Below are positions 13,901 through 26,309 of a stretch of DNA of 64,000 nt, one piece after another (the first letter of the stretch is position 1; each line of letters begins with the position of its first letter). The notes beneath the pieces are model-generated. The model was not told the origin of the DNA and made no database searches. It saw only the letters and a program-made list of their open reading frames with translations. Source of the stretch: Glandiceps talaboti (taxonomy: Eukaryota > Hemichordata > Enteropneusta > Spengelidae); the NCBI RefSeq assembly GCF_964340395.1, contig NC_135561.1, forward strand, positions 6,683,518-6,747,517, given 5' to 3'. The position numbers and the translations under genes were made by a program.

Positions 13901-15830
13901 CTACGGTCTATGATCTCTGTAATACTGAGCAGGTGAGCGCCCTCATAAATAAAATATATCATTCGGAACTTGAATTATAATTTTTGGCGACCCCAAGTGT
14001 TCAAGTTGTTGATGAATTATCCATCCGCAACGCTGACACAAGCTTTCAATTCGATTTTTTTTTTTCGATTTTATGTTCGTTCATAAATCTGCTTCCAGCC
14101 CTCCTCCACTGACACTGGGTTTTCCAAATTGCCAAATCTAATATAATGCATAAAGCAATGTATGCATCTGGTTGAAAATTGAAGTCGTTTTGTTAGCTAT
14201 AGCGCTTAGGAAACGAGTAGTCTGGCTGATTTTGTCATTCAAAACATTGCGTCAATAGGTGACTGGTGCTAGTTCGAGCTTCATCGTTGCCGTTTGTTTC
14301 TGAGTGAGTGGGTAAAGTTCTTGGGCAAGAATCAACCCACGATTGAGCCCCATGCTGTATAATGGGAACCTTAGTAGGACAGAGGCTGTTATGTGAAGGA
14401 TTTAATTTGATGTGCTTGAAGAGATTACAGTGGATTGTATGCTCCCCAGGGAGTTGAGGAAGTATAACAAACAATGTGACGTTATGGGTCCGTGCTAGGC
14501 CTAGGGATATTAATTGTACAATGCACTTTTGAGAACTGTGTGAAAGCGCTATTGGTGTATGCGTATATGAAAACTCGGTGATTTTTATTACATTTTTATT
14601 ATTCACCGAAAATGTATATACATCGTAATAAGAAACACATAACGAAAACGCCTGACGTTACATAATAAAGATATTATTTATAATCTAAACAGATATGTAC
14701 ATTGGAAGGGGATTCACCTTCTCATATACATTTCATAAATGATGTTGATTTCCATTAAATCAAGACCCAGGTGTACAATTAAGAAATTTGCTTTGTTGAA
14801 ATTTCAACCGCCTTTATTTCAGCTGAATCTCATAATGTTATTAATAGTCAATGTACATGATTTACATTAACGACCTGGTATCAACAGAATCACATCGCCG
14901 TGGGTGTCGATTTGTAGCGATCAGACATCAACAGAACTAGCTGCTGTCAGATACCAACATATCGTGTAATATGTTAAAATTGAACAATATCAAGACTGAC
15001 TGTTTGTAGTCGAAAGATCTCAGCTTATCAAAAGTATGTTTTGTGTATTGGTTAAATTTTATTACTAACGAGTGATATTGTGTTTCACTAATACCTAAGC
15101 TTACAAATTATGTACATGGATACTTTGATGAAATTCAGATTTACACTATTTTTCTCCATACATAAATATAGAAATATTGCAGCACTAAATAATTTCATTT
15201 TCGTGATGAGAAAACAATATTATTCCTATTATTTCAAATATTCACCATATTCCACAATTTCACTTTTTCTTCTCCCTTTTTTTTAAATTGATATCGAATA
15301 CAGTATCATGTCTTCAGGATATTACTGAAGACGGTGAAGGTGTATTCACCAAAATATATAAAAAGACAGAAAAACGTAACTTATCTAAAATTGACATATC
15401 ATTACATAAAAGTGAATTCAGCTTGACAGCGTGTGGGTATGAATATATAGGATACAAAACATTTTTACATACAGACTTCGCTACATTACAGTTGTGTAAT
15501 TGTATTCAGGTTTTCCGTTGTCATGGTAATATGTTCAGCCTTCAATATGAAAATGGAAACATCAATTACTGTATTGTTTTATCTTTAATAATGTAGAATT
15601 AGATTATTCGAACACTTCTCTTTTCTACGTAATTGTCTAAATTTACGGTCATTCCAATATAGGTAACTCGTTTATGTTCAGTGCCCAGGCTAAGGTGTAA
15701 TTGTTGTAGATTTATGCCATTTTACGTTCAGAGTCTAATCGGTGATTTGGCTTGTCACACCACGACAAAGGAGAATCTTTTACAGCTGTAGTACCAGTGA
15801 CACGTGACCAACTTCCCCGTCCTGCAGGAT
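10930..15830. other. Intergenic, about 4.9 kb, no gene recognised
   Basis: Short ORFs only (up to 123 codons), with no family resemblance and no convincing splice structure. It holds a fragment of MITE family 1. The left end presumably contains the promoter and perhaps a non-coding first exon of the ZU5-death gene: an acceptor-like TTTCAG lies on the minus strand near 10975. The right end holds the 3' UTR of the MLKL-like gene. Confidence 0.5.
11210..11286 (-). mobile_element. MITE-like element, family 1, end fragment
   Basis: On the minus strand this begins GGCCTAACAAAAAATATTG, then the TGGTTCCAGTTAC block and the AATAGGTGGGGTAGGTAGAT core seen in the two longer copies. Similarity stops after about 77 bp. 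Read on the minus strand it is flanked by TAA. Confidence 0.7.
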
Positions 15831-17164
15831 CTATTTCTTATCGTATTCAGAACACGCCACCTGGAGTTTGTTGAATATTTCTGTTAAACAAACAAAAACG
15901 CAAAGAAATAACGAAATATATAGATAATGACATGAGAAGAAGTCTACCCAGTGTGAATAGGACATGATTGAGACTTAGACATCTCAAAATACCAAATCAT
16001 TTAAAAAACATCAGAATTACTTATCAGTATAACCCGGACGACCAATTTCTTACAGGGAGCCTAGGAAGTTGATTACATACAGAGTACGTATATTATGCTC
16101 ATTTACAGTTGCAGACACAATGAGAATGATATATTTGTATGTTTTTAATGACATGATTACAGATCTTGACTTCATGTTGTGTTCTAAAAATGATTCTCAA
16201 CCCTCGCCCTCACCTCATCCCTACCACCATCCCCTTTCTCTGACATTACATTTAGCGCGAGCTCTAGTACTTACTCAATATTTGGGCAATAACACTATTC
16301 CAATTCATGCCAAAACTCCTCATTAACAACGAATAATACACATGTTTAGATGTTGTAAAATGTAGTTACCTTGACAACGTGGTCTCCTCAATGGCTCATA
16401 CGATCTACATCTATTTATGATTTCAGTCAACTTCGGTGGACAATCTTCTGGGAGACCTTCCATTCCTTCTCCGCAAACAAAGTGATTTACCTTAACATCG
16501 CTCATCCCTACAAATATAAATGAAGGGCGTAAATGTACTAGTAGTACTTAGATTTGATTTATGTCTGCATTAAGTATATACGTTTGTTGAATGTGTAACA
16601 CGCATATACGTCTGTCCATTCGTCTGTCCATTCATCCATCTGTACGAACGCACTTACAGTTTGATGTATAGACGTATAAACGTATCCACCTACCTACTCA
16701 GTACTTTTGCACTCCATGCATGCATACATACATACATACATACATACATACATACATACATACGTACACACACATAACATACATACATACATACATAACA
16801 TACATATTTCGTTCCTTTCTAAAACAAGCAGGTGTAACATTTTTTGAAGTCATATCTTTCTATTGTTACCATGTTACATTGTAACAGTTCCGACACTTAC
16901 CTTTAAATGGCTGCTGTGAAGTAGCTATCTCCCACATTACAATACCATATCTGATACATAATAGGAATATTAATGATTTTTTTAAACTTCATGTCACGAC
17001 AAGGCTTATTCTTTAATAACTTTAATAGTTTGTTATGAACATCATGCAAGATTGTTACAAATACTACCGTCATCAAAATAACCACCACCACCACCACCAC
17101 CACCACCACCACCACCACCACCACCATCACCACCACCACCACCACCACCACCACCACCACCACC

Positions 17165-17227
<63 letters not shown>

Positions 17228-20200
17228 TGAGCCTGGAATCTATATAATCCTTTTCTCCAGCAGAAAAGATTTATACAAAGTTGTGCATGTCTGTCAGTGT
17301 TCCAGCCTACTATGTTTTATATAATCACTCACCCGTAAACTTCACTTCTGTCAGTGTACTTGGCATGAATGTCCTTCAGGTGTTCTGGTGCTATATACTT
17401 CACTGTACTCTTCTTTGCACTACTTACATGACGAGCTGCCGACGTCTTTGTTAAAGTAAATCCACAATCTGAAACCTATGAACGGATTTAAAAGTAATCT
17501 AGGTTTCACAGAATTTGGTACTACAGCAATGGCAAACTTTGCTTTGTAAGACAGTGTCCAGTAATTACAGGGGAGGGAGGGCCAGGGGAAATCAAGCCCA
17601 GTCTTTCGCTGAAAATTCACAAAATCAAAATGTTAGTTAGAATAGTGGAATAGTGTAGCATCGATAGTCCTTCGAGTGTACGGGTAGGTTAGACCTTCAT
17701 GTTCAAGGTCAAATTAACATTTGTACAAACGTTTGAAATTTTGTTTATCGGGTCACCAGTCAGTTGTCTACCCCAATAATCACCAGAAGTAACCATTCAC
17801 CATCTGGGTTTCCCAAACAAAATAATCAAAGAAAAAAGATTGTTTTTTATTCAATTACCTTAACCTGCATGAATTTGTTAACGAGAAACTTCTCACTTGA
17901 GATACATCTATGTAACATGGGCGGTGTATTTTCTGAACAATGTATACGGAAGAGTCCACAAGCTCCATCCCTCGCCATTTCCAATCTATCTTTCCAGCTG
18001 AGGTTGAACTGTTCTGGGTGATCTAAAACATATCGCAGACTTCTGTTGGCCATGTATTCCATTACAATGAGAAAGTTATCTGAAACAAAAACAGAAAAAC
18101 TGATCTGATACATTAAACTCTCTTTTGGAAATTATAATTAGTATAACCAAACTCGTGTGTTTATATGCAAAGCAGCTTCTGTACTGCGTCTGAATGATTG
18201 CACAGTATGTTTGATTATTTTGATTAGTTTATTTTTTAGGCTTACAAAGTTACATTACCTGGTTCTGTGCAAATTCCAAACAGTCTGACAACATGCGCCG
18301 AATCCAACTTTTTCATGTTCTCTGCCTCGTTTCTCAAATCCCTTAACAATTTATCCTGGCAACCTCTAAAATTAACCATATGACAGAAAATAAGGAATAC
18401 ATCAATACATGGAAACAGTAATGAACAGTCAATTTATAAATCATGAAGGTTCTTTTTGTATCCTTTTAACTTAAAGGGGGACACCATTGAGGTTGCTTTT
18501 AACGTATTAGCTGCATGTTTTATGCCTCAGTCTATGCTATCATAAAAATCATGTTCGCCAATTCTGTGCAACCCCTCTGAAATAGATGTACGAAAATAGG
18601 CAAATATGACTAAGGTGTCTGCCGGACACCCCGCCCCGTATAGTGGGTTGATAAATTATTGACGTTATAGACTGTTTCTCAAGTCACATGGTAACTTATA
18701 CTATAATTGTATATAAGTAAATCTTCATATGTTTGTATTCACACTTTACACACCCCTTCTCATAAATATTTATTTATTTATAATTGACAGGTGCTAAATC
18801 TGATATTTATATATTTGCTCCTACCGTAAAGGTTTAAATTGTTTGACGGCCACAGGATGTGCCATGTAGATTGCCTCGTATACAACGCCATACTTCCCCT
18901 CTCCGATCGGTTTTAGTAGTGTCAGTGCGCTGGTATTTATTTGTTTGAGATCGTCAACTGGTTGTCTCACAATAGTTTGAGAAACTGTATACAATGACAA
19001 AAACACACAAAATCCTTTAAAACCTTTATCAAATATTAATATAATACTAGTATCAAATTTATGAATTGTCGCCATTTTAAGATCGCATATATAATTTATT
19101 TTATAAGCCGATATCTATTAGGCCAAAACAAAGTGTGTGTTTCCGATAACATGGCCTCTGAAAATAGGGTTTTAGGTCAGGATTTTATTTTATTTTGTTA
19201 TTCTTTTTAATATAAAACAGCTCATAAACTGACAGAGTTACGATCTTTAAAGATGAAGATGGCGCTCGTGTTCAGTCGTCGAAAGGTTGAAAGCATGTCA
19301 TATTTTATTTTACTGCACTGTTAGTTGTGAAAATAAGTTTTGTTGAGAACTATACGCAGTGAATAAAATTATTGAACAAAATAAAACACTTCTTAGATGG
19401 GGAATAAGAAATTTACTTCTAAGTGTGACAGTCAAAATAACGAACCGCCCCACCCACGGGAAGTCTCAAGAAACCCTCACGAACCGCTCTGACTAGAGCA
19501 CACAAGGAAATGCAATAAACACTTTTTGAACTTTAGCACGCTTGTATTTTAACCGTCCTGCTTGCAAGTGCAAAATCGTTGCAGTGTCATGAATCTGTAA
19601 GTTCCATTTTAGCAGGTAAACGTCTTCCCGTCAGTGTGATTGTAATTGGCGTCTACAATTATGGCTAAACACGCACATTGCTATGATAATGAATCAAATG
19701 TAGATTTTATACTAAGTTTAAGAAATGTCCGCATATCGCGGTAGTGACGCTAATTAAATACAAATGTATGTATGTTTAGTTTAGTGTAACTTCTTAGAAC
19801 AAAAGAGTCAAATAAATTTATGCAGTTTATTTTGGGGCAGACATCCTAGGGACGGGGGTTATCTAGCAACGGAAATGAAGAGTATGTTTCAGTTTACACC
19901 ATACATCGCCTCGCATGCTGTTTATCTCCCACTACGTATACATCTATATCTGCCGCTTTGCAAATATTACACAAGATAGGCCATGGCTGGTTGTGTGTTT
20001 GTGACCCGGGACTGCTGAGAAATCCAGTTATACGAAGAAAAGAGGAATATGCGACAATATATGTAGGACCACATACCTTTCTTGAATTCTTTAAAATCGT
20101 TCAATCCATCTACTAAGTCCTCCGCCATTTTGTTTTGCTTATCAAATATTTTGTTGATTTTATCTTTCGCATCTACTTGTAATCCTAAAGTTAGCGAAGA

Positions 20201-20533
20201 TATCAACTGGTCGAATTGAACATTATAGTCGTCAAATGAAGATTTGATTTCTCCCCTATTCCAGAATCGCACAATTGCGTTCATGTCTTTCAACTTATAG
20301 ACGAACGTCTCAGCTGCTTTTAAACACAGATGAAGTTGTTCTAATGCTTCCCGATAATTTTTGCTGTCTTCTTCCTTCGCGAATTCTCTAGCCCGATTTA
20401 ATGAATTAACCAGCGTGTTCATTCTCTCAGCAAGTCGCATACTACGTTCCTTGTGGGCCTTCACTTCCTTAATGATGTCATATATGTGACTAGCCAAGCA
20501 TGCTATACTCGATGCAAGTTCAACTCCCTCCAT
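15831..20533 (-). CDS. MLKL-like: MLKL-like protein: four-helix (HeLo-like) domain plus pseudokinase
   Basis: Eight coding exons on the minus strand: 20077-20533, 18825-18984, 18259-18365, 17859-18079, 17333-17475, 16901-16950, 16370-16507 and 15831-15880. All phases agree, giving 441 residues (human MLKL 471). Exon 1 (1-152) is the helical bundle; IVRFWNRGEIKSSF aligns with ICRFLTASQDKILF of human MLKL. The kinase half has an intact glycine loop (GEGKYGVV, 180-187), beta3 Lys200, alphaC Glu219, HRC at 298-300 instead of HRD, Lys305 in place of the metal-binding Asn, DCG at 318-320 and APE at 344-346. The end (LPEDCPPKLTEIINRCRSYE) closely follows human [20 protein letters not shown]. In vertebrates MLKL is phosphorylated by RIPK3, oligomerises and permeabilises the plasma membrane in necroptosis. 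The loss of HRD Asp and Asn predicts a pseudokinase. No RHIM is seen. Family assignment is strong; the function in this organism is inferred. Confidence 0.88.
16713..16806. repeat. (CATA)n microsatellite in MLKL-like intron
   Basis: CATA units run from about 16721 to 16762 and again at 16783-16804, between exons 6 and 7 of the MLKL-like gene. Confidence 0.9.
17082..17226. repeat. (CAC)n followed by (CAT)n trinucleotide array
   Basis: About 33 CAC units with one CAT interruption, then about 15 CAT units, in the intron between exons 5 and 6 of the MLKL-like gene. The poly-His and poly-Val/poly-Met frames across it are not genes. Confidence 0.95.
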
Positions 20534-21018
20534 AATTTTTAAAAAATAATAAATGTAATGTCTTCTTGAGTCAATTTTTAATTAAGTGAAGCAGACATCC
20601 TCATCAAGGTAAAATCTGACTAAAATTGTCATTTCAGATCTGGTCAGGCTATCTCCTGGCATAGGTGTTATATTAAAACAAAGAACATTATTAGTATTAC
20701 ACCATCTTGAAGAAAAAAGAAAACGTGATGAAGGATAATTAGGGACACTGCAATTGATAGTGAAAGCAAAACTGACACTTTCGTAGCTTTCGTCCACACT
20801 TGTTCAACCGGGATGGGTGTCGTTTTCACCTTTATTTTCACACATATCTGTAGCATTACATTCTTTTGTCATATGATGCCATCCAGTGACATCATGTGCC
20901 CAACCCATAACATCAGACTAGCGAACATGAAGTCCTGGTGTGAACGAAAGCTTCAGTTTTGCTTTCGATAAATACCAATTCTGTGTCTCAAAATTATATA
21001 TGCATTCTATACATAATA

Positions 21019-21068
21019 CGCACACACACACACACACATACACACATACACACGCACACACACAAAAA

Positions 21069-21099
<31 letters not shown>

Positions 21100-21396
21100 C
21101 ATACATACATACATACATACATACATACATACATACATACATACATACATGTACATACACACATATAGCACATACATACATACATACATACATACATACA
21201 TACATACATACATACATACATACATACATAAATACATACATACATACATACATACATACATACATACATACATAAATACATACATACATACATACATACA
21301 TGCATACATACATACATACATACATACATACATACATACATACATACATACATACATAATACATACATACATACATACATACATACATACATACAT

Positions 21397-21446
<50 letters not shown>
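21019..21446. repeat. Compound (CA)n-(CATA)n-(CA)n array
   Basis: A CA tract with TA interruptions to about 21064 is followed by more than 70 CATA units with scattered variants to about 21398, then a CA tract to 21444. All the long Cys-Tyr-Val-Met and His-Thr-Tyr-Ile frames across it come from the repeat. Confidence 0.95.
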
Positions 21447-24400
21447 GACTAACAGCTCTTCCAGCAGGCCTTCGATATTAAACCCATTATTCCAATGTCA
21501 TCCAACGAATGCAGTGCTATTCGCGAAAATGTCACGTTATTCTAAATAGTAATTGAGGACAACTAAGAATATACTGTGACCCCAAGTCTCCCATCGTAAA
21601 TTTATCGTCAGTAGAAATAAAATGGCTAATCAAATTTATCTATAAATGCTGCAGTGTAATGAGTTGGCACGTGCACTGCCTCTTTAAGATCGACGTAATT
21701 GAATCACCCCCTTCTATATTCAATACTGTCACAGTGGTATTTGATATAATTTAGTGATCAATTTACATTCTACTTATTCAGGTAAAGTTCCACTTTGTTC
21801 ATATATGTTGATACAAAAATATCAGTTCTAGTTGTAGACAGCCGTCAAGACCTTTGTACCGCCAGTGAATTCGTGGCTGGCTCGATCCCAGCAAAATGTG
21901 ATTTACATAAACTTTAGCCATTTTTGAACGTTGTAATTGTCCCCCGTAGCTGCGATGGCACGGAGTACTTTGCCAAAAACTGTCCATTGTGTAACATTGC
22001 AATGGTGTATAATGTATTGATTCAAATTTAATATGTCGTCATCTTGTCCTATAAATTTAATAAACAATAGGCTTGTACTACAATGGCGATGACCCAATTG
22101 CAGGGGTCATATGGCTACGATGTAAAGAAATGTAAATATATCAATTTAAAGGTACTGACTTCTGATGTCGCTATTTTATCAAGCGGTAGGGTTCTGGGCC
22201 AAATTTTGGAGACCGAACAGGCATTTGCTGTTGCAATGCGCTACATCAACAGTTACCTTAGTAAGAGATGACCGACGCCATTTATTGTTAATACATAGTC
22301 TCCTTTAGGCCTACCCAAAGTGAAAGGCGGAACTAAGTCAAATCAATAACGAAAACAGTTATTTATACGTTTTGATTATTTAGGGCCTACCTTTAAACAG
22401 CTTCTAACCAGGTCCCGATTAAACAACAAAGTCGACCACCACTGATTAGCAGATATATTGTCTGGACACGGCAAAAAACAAAACAAGACGCAAATTTAAG
22501 GGTAACTGAGGTCATGACCTGACCGGGACACTATGTGTCACGTGCACTTGTTGATATAAAAATTACAGTGGTGGCGCAAACATAACAAATGAATGGCATA
22601 GTATTAAAACCTATCGACTAAGGTATTGTTGTATTCGTTCTGCTTTCGATGGGTATTTAATATTTTTTGCTGTAAGTCTCATACAGTGACTTGTATTACA
22701 TTAGTCTGGTCAGTTCATTAGCTGACGTTTCCTGTCAAGTAGAGATAACATTTTAATGCTATGACACATACATGAACTAAACTTGGTTCATTACTCGATT
22801 TGCTTTTATATGAATAAGACTGTTCTGACCGTCCTCAGTAATTATCGTGCAAACAACTGTTCATTATACCCTATACGCCGAGAAGGCATTAATTTTACAT
22901 CTGGTGTAAACGAAGCAGGTTGTTTTGTTGTATACTAGTAATAATATGTTATATGATTGACGCATTAGGAACTATCTGAGATATCTTCACATTCCTTAGA
23001 GTTTAATGATCCAGATTAAGTTATGTCGCTATATCTCATGTATACATTTCATGTGTCTTTCAAATACATACACGTTAGCCATACTTAGAATATATGAGTT
23101 CCTCGCCATGAATCGATTGACAATCTTCTTTACATAACGATTACAATATATTAACATCTGCCATGTTGTCACTTTTTTGTATAGTCAGTTTTTTTTTGTA
23201 TATGTATATGTTTGGTTTACATTTTCTCTGGGTCACCTTTCTACGGGCTTGCGATGCAGGCTAATCCGCTTCATCAGGCTTCGCTACATTATACATAGCC
23301 TAGCTACTACATTAGCCACAGCTCAAGCCACGATATACATATGTAAATAATGTCTGTGATCTGAGATGTGCTGTAATAATCAACATCGAGAAACCTTAGC
23401 CCTGTCTTTACCAGATAATTAAACATGAAAAGCAACCAAAAGGCTGTTTATACCAAAGGGAAAGCGTACGAAGGAATAGCTTTGGATACTTTCGTGCAGT
23501 TGCGTGATAAAGTGCGCCATCAACGACAACTCTTACAATTTATTTGGCAAAACAACTACATGTACCTGTACTGTGCTCTAATCCGAGCAGATACGACTTA
23601 CATAACAATAATTTACACGATTGAAAAATGTTTGCTTTATGGAAACTAAAAAGGTCCAGATTTGGAAATTAATAATAGGAAAAATCCACAAATGGTACAG
23701 TTAATATCAAAATAGTTCTACCTGCTGCTGGATAAAACTAAATATTTTGAATAACAATAAGCTTGCAAGCCTATTCAAAGTTGTCTAAACTCTGAAATTT
23801 ATTTACAAAAATTAAAAGCAAAAAGCATAGCCCATGAGAAGAAAACGCTAAGTAGTGTCTGGTTTCGGTCAAATAAATGATTTCTATATAAACCCATCCT
23901 ATTTTTTTATGAACATGTTTTCAGAAAAGCGATAAGCTTATGATCTTCATCATCGTCGTTTACGTATACACAAGCCTATATCTATACGACTATATAGTTT
24001 TTTGTTATATGGAAGAAAATTGTGTTTTCTTTCTTTCACAAAATTGTCACATAATCACGTTCTTGCTGTAAAGGTTTTCAATTACCTTACACCCGAAACA
24101 CTGAGGTGGAAGTATCTTAGGGTAAAATCGACAGGTGACAAGTACATTTTCCCTTCAAAGTTCAATATGGCGAATGGTGCAGTGCGTTGAACGCGCACTT
24201 CTTGGTAAACAGGAAAACTCGAAAAACCATAATATTGAGAAGAATTAAAACAAATAATTTAAGTTGCTTTTTGGGAAGAGAATCCTAAATTTTGAAACAT
24301 GTATACATATTCTCTAGGTGTGAAAGATAACCCGGATTTTAAAAAAAATAGCAAGGTAATTGAAGATCCAGGAGGGGTTTGTTAGGACAGGTCAAACCGA

Positions 24401-24785
24401 CGCTCTTCTAGTCATGAGCTCGATGTATACCAGGCATCGGAAATATTCACTTTTTGAGAGTTTCAGATTACCTAGTTCCTCCAAACTTTGCAGTATAATG
24501 TTAATCACATATGTCCTTCAAATAATACCACTTAAAAGTAAATGAAATGACAATACGTGCAAAAAAACAAAGTTTTTCGATGACATACAACGCCTCTGTG
24601 CAGTAGCAAAAGGCCGGGTGTCGTCAATAATGAATCTCATTACTGGCCATCGTCATTCTGGAGATTTAGAACATTATAAAACGCTATTAACTCATTTTGC
24701 AGTCGTTTTGAAGAGTAGAAAATGTCAAATTAAATCAACCTGAGCTATACTGGTCGAAATTTAGCCATAAGAGAGAAAATTCAGA

Positions 24786-24823
24786 ATTTTTGGCGGGCTG
24801 GTGTTGAGATGCAAAATGGCGGC
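24786..24823 (+). promoter_or_regulatory. E2F-like and YY1-like motifs
   Basis: TTTTTGGCGGG (24787-24797) resembles the E2F site and AAAATGGCGGC (24813-24823) the YY1 site; the two often occur near animal transcription starts. They lie about 530 bp upstream of the first H1 start codon, outside the block shared with the second H1 gene. They could belong to an unrecognised plus-strand transcript. Motif match only. Confidence 0.3.
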
Positions 24824-25245
24824 CACGTCTGAATGTGCTTGTGACCTTATTTTGGTCGCTCCGCGAGCTTTATGAAATGACTCTAGAAATTCAAAATAAC
24901 ATGGAATTTAATAAAAGATATTTCAAAGTTTCTGGGAAAAATATGTTTGTATATTTCTACTGCCGTAATTTATTAATACAACATGTTGAAGTTGAAGTAA
25001 CACTTTCGATGTTACCCAGTATTCGCAAGATAATTGACCGCATTCCAAAAATATTTCGCAGATTTGCTCGATCCATACGTCAAATGAAAGGCCAATTCCT
25101 CCTCTTTGAATTCAAGGGGAAAAAGGTCTAGGTAATGAGGCTTGATACTGAATATTCTTCGTGTAAATGTGGTAACTAGCACATAGCTACACTCTGGCTG
25201 CCATTTTCCGTGTCGGGCTTTTGAAATTGCTATGGTGCTTCCTCC

Positions 25246-25270
25246 GACGTTCGCAATGCCTCTATTTATT
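25246..25270 (+). promoter_or_regulatory. Core promoter of first histone H1 gene
   Basis: GACGTTCGCAAT (25246-25257) is followed at 25262 by the TATA-like CTATTTATT, 80-88 bp upstream of the ATG. Both are identical in the second H1 gene (30756-30780), inside a conserved upstream block of about 300 bp. Conservation between the copies supports function; the assignment as core promoter is inferred. Confidence 0.5.
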
Positions 25271-25349
25271 TGTGTGTCTCGCGCCTTCATTCATTCATAT
25301 TCATCTGTCTCTAAGCTACTAGAAACGATAAACTACTGAAACTTTCACC

Positions 25350-25883
25350 ATGGCCGATGCAGCAAAGGCAAAGAAACCAAGCAAGCCAAAGGCACCAGCC
25401 GCTCATCCCAAATACAGCGAGATGATCACCAAAGCCATCGAATCTCTGAAAGAGCGTAGTGGTTCTTCACGTCAAGCCATCGTGAAATACATCTGTGCCA
25501 ACTACAAAGTTGGTGATAATGTCAACGTTCACGTGAAATTGGCACTCAAGCGTATGGCAACCAGTGGTGCCCTGAAACAAACCAAGGGCAAGGGTGCAAG
25601 TGGCAGCTTCCGTGTAGGAGAGAAGAAGACCGTCGTCAAGAAGGCAAAGAAGCCCAAGGCAAAGAAACCCAAGAAGCCCAAGGCAAAGAAACCAAAGGCA
25701 AAGAAACCCAAAGCGGCGAAGAAACCAGCAGCAAAGAAACCAAAGGCAAAGAAAGCAGCTAAACCCAAGGCAGCCAAACCAAAGGCAAAGAAAGCAGCAA
25801 AACCCAAGGCAGCCAAGAAACCAGCAGCAAAGAAAGCCGCTCCAAAAAAGAAGGCCGCAGCAAAGAAACCAGCCAAGAAGTAA
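25350..25883 (+). CDS. Linker histone H1, copy 1
   Basis: Intronless, 177 residues. H1 binds the nucleosome dyad and linker DNA and compacts chromatin. The winged-helix globular domain spans about residues 19-92 ([49 protein letters not shown]). The tail from about residue 93 is almost wholly Lys, Ala and Pro in AKKPKAKK-type repeats. The start sits in an optimal context (CACCATGG). The 3' flank shows no histone stem-loop close to the stop. It has a long 3' sequence ending near a conserved ATTAAA at 26278, so the transcript is probably polyadenylated, as for replication-independent H1 variants. Copy 2 at 30861 differs mainly by loss of the AAKA residues near the N-terminus, a few globular substitutions and tail repeat number. 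Confidence 0.97.
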   Translation: MADAAKAKKPSKPKAPAAHPKYSEMITKAIESLKERSGSSRQAIVKYICANYKVGDNVNVHVKLALKRMATSGALKQTKGKGASGSFRVGEKKTVVKKAKKPKAKKPKKPKAKKPKAKKPKAAKKPAAKKPKAKKAAKPKAAKPKAKKAAKPKAAKKPAAKKAAPKKKAAAKKPAKK

Positions 25884-26277
25884 AATCCAACAGACATTGA
25901 TACATGAGACGTTTTTCGTGCTTTCTGTTTGAGGCACATATATTATATACATTTGTATATCTATATTTTGTAGCTGTTTTTGACTCGTGAAGATCTCAGG
26001 ATTCTATTCGGATTGATATTCAATTCGGATTATTTCAACGATGTCAAAGGACTTTATAGTACACCCTTCAATCGTGGAACACTAAATAAGCTTGTAAATA
26101 ATATTTATATACACTCCATATTTTGTTCGTTTTGCTCAGTTTATATAACGTTACCCAAGAATGTTGACTGGGAAAATGAACAGAAACATATCCAGTCGTT
26201 CAACTTGCATATCTGTAATTTATTCCGTCATTTTTGAACAATGACCTTATGTTCAACCATATTTCAAACTTTCAGAG

Positions 26278-26283
26278 ATTAAA
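26278..26283 (+). promoter_or_regulatory. Poly(A) signal candidate, H1 copy 1
   Basis: ATTAAA lies about 395 bp after the stop codon. The second H1 gene has ATTAAA at the matching place (31793-31798), so it is conserved between the copies. Confidence 0.45.
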
Positions 26284-26309
26284 ATACTTTTTTATATATG
26301 AAAATTTTA

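Larger units (their letters stand above)
20560..25040. other. Intergenic, about 4.5 kb, no gene recognised
   Basis: Apart from the repeat array at 21019-21446, this is AT-rich sequence with ORFs up to about 74 codons and no recognisable domain. The right end carries E2F-like and YY1-like motifs about 0.5 kb upstream of the first H1 gene. Confidence 0.5.

Noticed and set aside
14235-14606. 123-codon minus-strand ORF, and a GGGTAAAGTTCTTGGGCAAG segment reminiscent of a SINE
   Set aside because: No terminal repeats or tail, no second copy in the window, and no domain in the ORF.
16903-17247. Poly-Met/poly-Val and poly-His ORFs
   Set aside because: Pure CAC and CAT repeat in an intron of the MLKL-like gene.
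18478-18640. Possible small inverted-end element (GGGGACACC ... GGACACCCC)
   Set aside because: The two ends are not properly inverted relative to each other; only a local GGTGTC/GGACACC hairpin is convincing.
20918-21448. ORFs of 99-174 codons rich in Cys, Val, Tyr, Met or His, Thr, Tyr, Ile
   Set aside because: They are produced by the CATA and CA repeats and are open in several frames on both strands.
22083-22271. 62-codon plus-strand ORF (MAMTQLQGSYGYDV...)
   Set aside because: No splice context, no recognised domain, and similar-length ORFs occur by chance nearby.
24835-25131. 98-codon plus-strand ORF upstream of H1
   Set aside because: Its second half lies in the conserved H1 upstream block but is not kept as a frame in copy 2; no family resemblance.
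25884-25960. Canonical histone 3' stem-loop after H1
   Set aside because: No GGCTCTTTTCAGAGCC-like hairpin is present after either H1 stop codon.
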